The translations under genes and the position numbers were made by a program. The notes beneath the pieces are model-generated. The model had not been told where the DNA came from. It saw only the letters and a list, made by a program, of their open reading frames with translations, and did not search any database. A stretch of DNA of 64,000 bases from Paragonimus westermani (Eukaryota; Platyhelminthes; Trematoda; Plagiorchiida; Troglotrematidae), in contig QNGE01003069.1 in NCBI GenBank assembly GCA_008508345.1, forward strand, positions 13,596 through 77,595. The letters are read 5' to 3'. Shown one piece after another: positions 62,511-64,000 of this stretch. Each line of letters opens with the position of its first letter. Position 1 is the first letter of the stretch.

Positions 62511-63609
62511 TCGGTCAGCACAATCTGTTGAATCCAAAGGAAAAAAGTGGAAGCCAGAAGTTTTTTATTCAAAATAAGCGTCACATGGTATGTTGACACT
62601 AGCTAACAATGTTAATTTAATGGAGGGAAAAGGCAGCAATTGGAGGCAACAGGCGTTAAAGCATATATATATGTTAAACATACACAAACTGGAGACAGCT
62701 GTCTCTCAGTAGTTGCTCAAAGGATGTGGACAGGAAGACAAAAGGAAGAGGATAATAACATGTCAATAATGTCAATATTAAGCGGCTGACTAGGGTTAAT
62801 AAAAAAGGAACCTCAAAGCTTGTCTGAAGTTTTCCATTAGTAAGAAACTGTGCCATGGTTTGGCCAACTCTACTAAGCTACAAGTAATGCGATTGTAGAC
62901 GTCAACTTTCTCAATGAAAAAACACTTCAGGATGCTTTTTAATCTTTCGACAACAGACTTTTCCCATGAACAACCGAGAAATAATTGTTAGTTTTGATGT
63001 TATCTTCATTTAAGTTTAGGGCAACGGACAGCAGATTTACCTGCATTAGTGTTACAGGGCTGAGTTCATAAACTTAATGAGTCGAGTTGCTTTCCAAATT
63101 GCAGTTGTGTCCAGTGAAGAGGACTGTACAAGTGAATTACAAATGGAAATAGATCGGTGTATTTTGCAATGTTGTTTGCTAACCATCCACTTAAATCGTT
63201 GCACTCAGTCTACTTATTTTAAACAGACTAACAAAGAAAAGATGTGTTTCAGAGCCTCTGTACAAAACACAACGGAAACGATTGCAACCTACGTGTATCA
63301 GTAGAATATTTGAAGCAGTTGATTCACTGCATAGATTTGAATGTAACTATGGAAACGGGAACACACAAAGAAGTGCGCGGATCTTTTTACTGATTCATCA
63401 TTCTCACGACTACTGATTATATCTGCATATTCTGAAACTGAGAACACTTTGCCTTCTCCAGTTCACAGGTACCTTTCAACTTAGTTTAACAGAAGTTCAA
63501 CCGTTCTGCCGTCTGACTGACCGCCTGGTAAGTTTGCAGTTTATAGCAGTGGACAAAGTTTTCACAGCTAAGAAGAACTAGTATTCAAAGTTGGCAATCA
63601 TTCGCTTCG
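62511..63609. other. No gene recognised
   Basis: A short TA microsatellite lies at about 62662-62674. The 75-codon forward frame 63077-63304 is unknown. Confidence 0.4.
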
Positions 63610-63935
63610 ATTAACAAAACGCCTTATCAAATCATTAGACCAGTCTACATGGCCGCTAAAATCGTGATCCTCAACCAAACTTGAAAACTACCGTTATCTT
63701 TAAGATAGAGAGGATAACCCATTACACTTAACTCGTAATGTATTTGCCATTCCTTTTGTAATTGCAGTGAAGGTTGCACCGGCAGAATCAATAGGCATTT
63801 GATCTTTAGAATGAAAGAACATCTGACAAAATGGATTCAGATTCTAGCTGCTCAATATAGTCGTTACATCCCGGGATCACGCAATCTACAGACTTCTATA
63901 GCCAGACACACATTAGCTGTAAGTCATTAGATGAA
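63610..63935 (+). pseudogene. Penelope-like element linker and GIY-YIG fragment, second lineage
   Basis: The linker relic reads 'LNKTPYQIIRPVYMAAKIV' and 'HYTLNS'. From about 63745 the frame gives 'CNCSEGCTGRINRHLIFRMK', 'EHLTKWIQILAAQYSRYIPG', 'SRNLQTSIARHTL'. The order CxC..G..GR..RHL..R.KEH followed by SxxxxSIARHxL is the GIY-YIG domain of a Penelope subfamily. It is different from the elements at 31.4 and 52.3 kb, which have the TTRxLSxRIREH form. The YVG of the motif is replaced by CTG. Upstream reverse transcriptase is not readable, and the window ends shortly after. Confidence 0.75.
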
Positions 63936-64000
63936 TTTTGATTAGACGAAAAATCGTAAGCGGTCATATCGGTCCACGTTTTGCGTGTTTAGCTGAGGCG

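Noticed and set aside
1..64000. CRISPR array, bacterial operon, riboswitch or prophage
   Set aside because: Spliced exons, LINEs, Penelope elements and SINEs show this is eukaryotic nuclear DNA. No regular short spaced repeats were seen.

Overview
This window looks like nuclear DNA from a flatworm, most likely a digenean trematode (a fluke). I see no operons, ribosome-binding sites or dense ORFs. The only confident host gene is split by GT-AG introns, and almost everything else recognisable is decayed transposable-element sequence. The elements are RTE/SR2-type LINEs with 'LDLKAAFDS' and 'LRWLGHVLRM' blocks, a CR1-type LINE, an R2-type LINE, Penelope-like elements with GIY-YIG endonucleases, tRNA-derived SINEs and a hammerhead-ribozyme repeat. 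This mixture is typical of fluke genomes. The species is not determinable from sequence reading alone.

Layout. 1-2345 and 3631-6410 hold two copies of one RTE-like LINE family, both forward, sharing the same 5' leader and 3' tail. 7928-8077 is a 150-bp near-perfect palindrome resembling two Penelope-element termini placed head to head. 8328-11575 holds the last five exons of a carbonyl reductase (CBR1-type short-chain dehydrogenase). Its N-terminal Rossmann exons were not found in the window. 13989-14284 and 25640-25936 are two copies of an unidentified repeat of about 300 bp. 12186-12252 and 18762-18827 are two copies of a short repeat, far better conserved than the other repeats here. 16880-18215 and 19640-20700 are further RTE-like LINE pieces, and 23914-24177 is the C2H2-finger tail of another LINE on the reverse strand.

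From 24.7 kb to 50 kb the window is largely featureless. Exceptions are a Penelope GIY-YIG fragment (31.4 kb), three SINE copies (31.1, 46.5 and 46.7 kb), a tRNA-Ser-like relic (34.4 kb), and a sequence-perfect minimal type I hammerhead ribozyme at 36687-36731 with a decayed relative at 24.7 kb. 50.1-50.8 kb is a CR1-type LINE fragment. 51828-53838 is a Penelope-like element bounded by inverted terminal repeats. 58265-58845 is a 291-bp duplication with a single N at its junction. 60.9-62.2 kb is an R2-type LINE end, and 63.6-63.9 kb is a second kind of Penelope fragment.

Four further stretches (23.7, 34.0, 56.9 and 58.9 kb) have exon-like reading frames with plausible splice sites, but I do not recognise their products. 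The most interesting signals are the intact hammerhead and the hammerhead-like cores inside the Penelope-type termini. They suggest that self-cleaving RNA motifs are associated with at least two repeat families in this genome.
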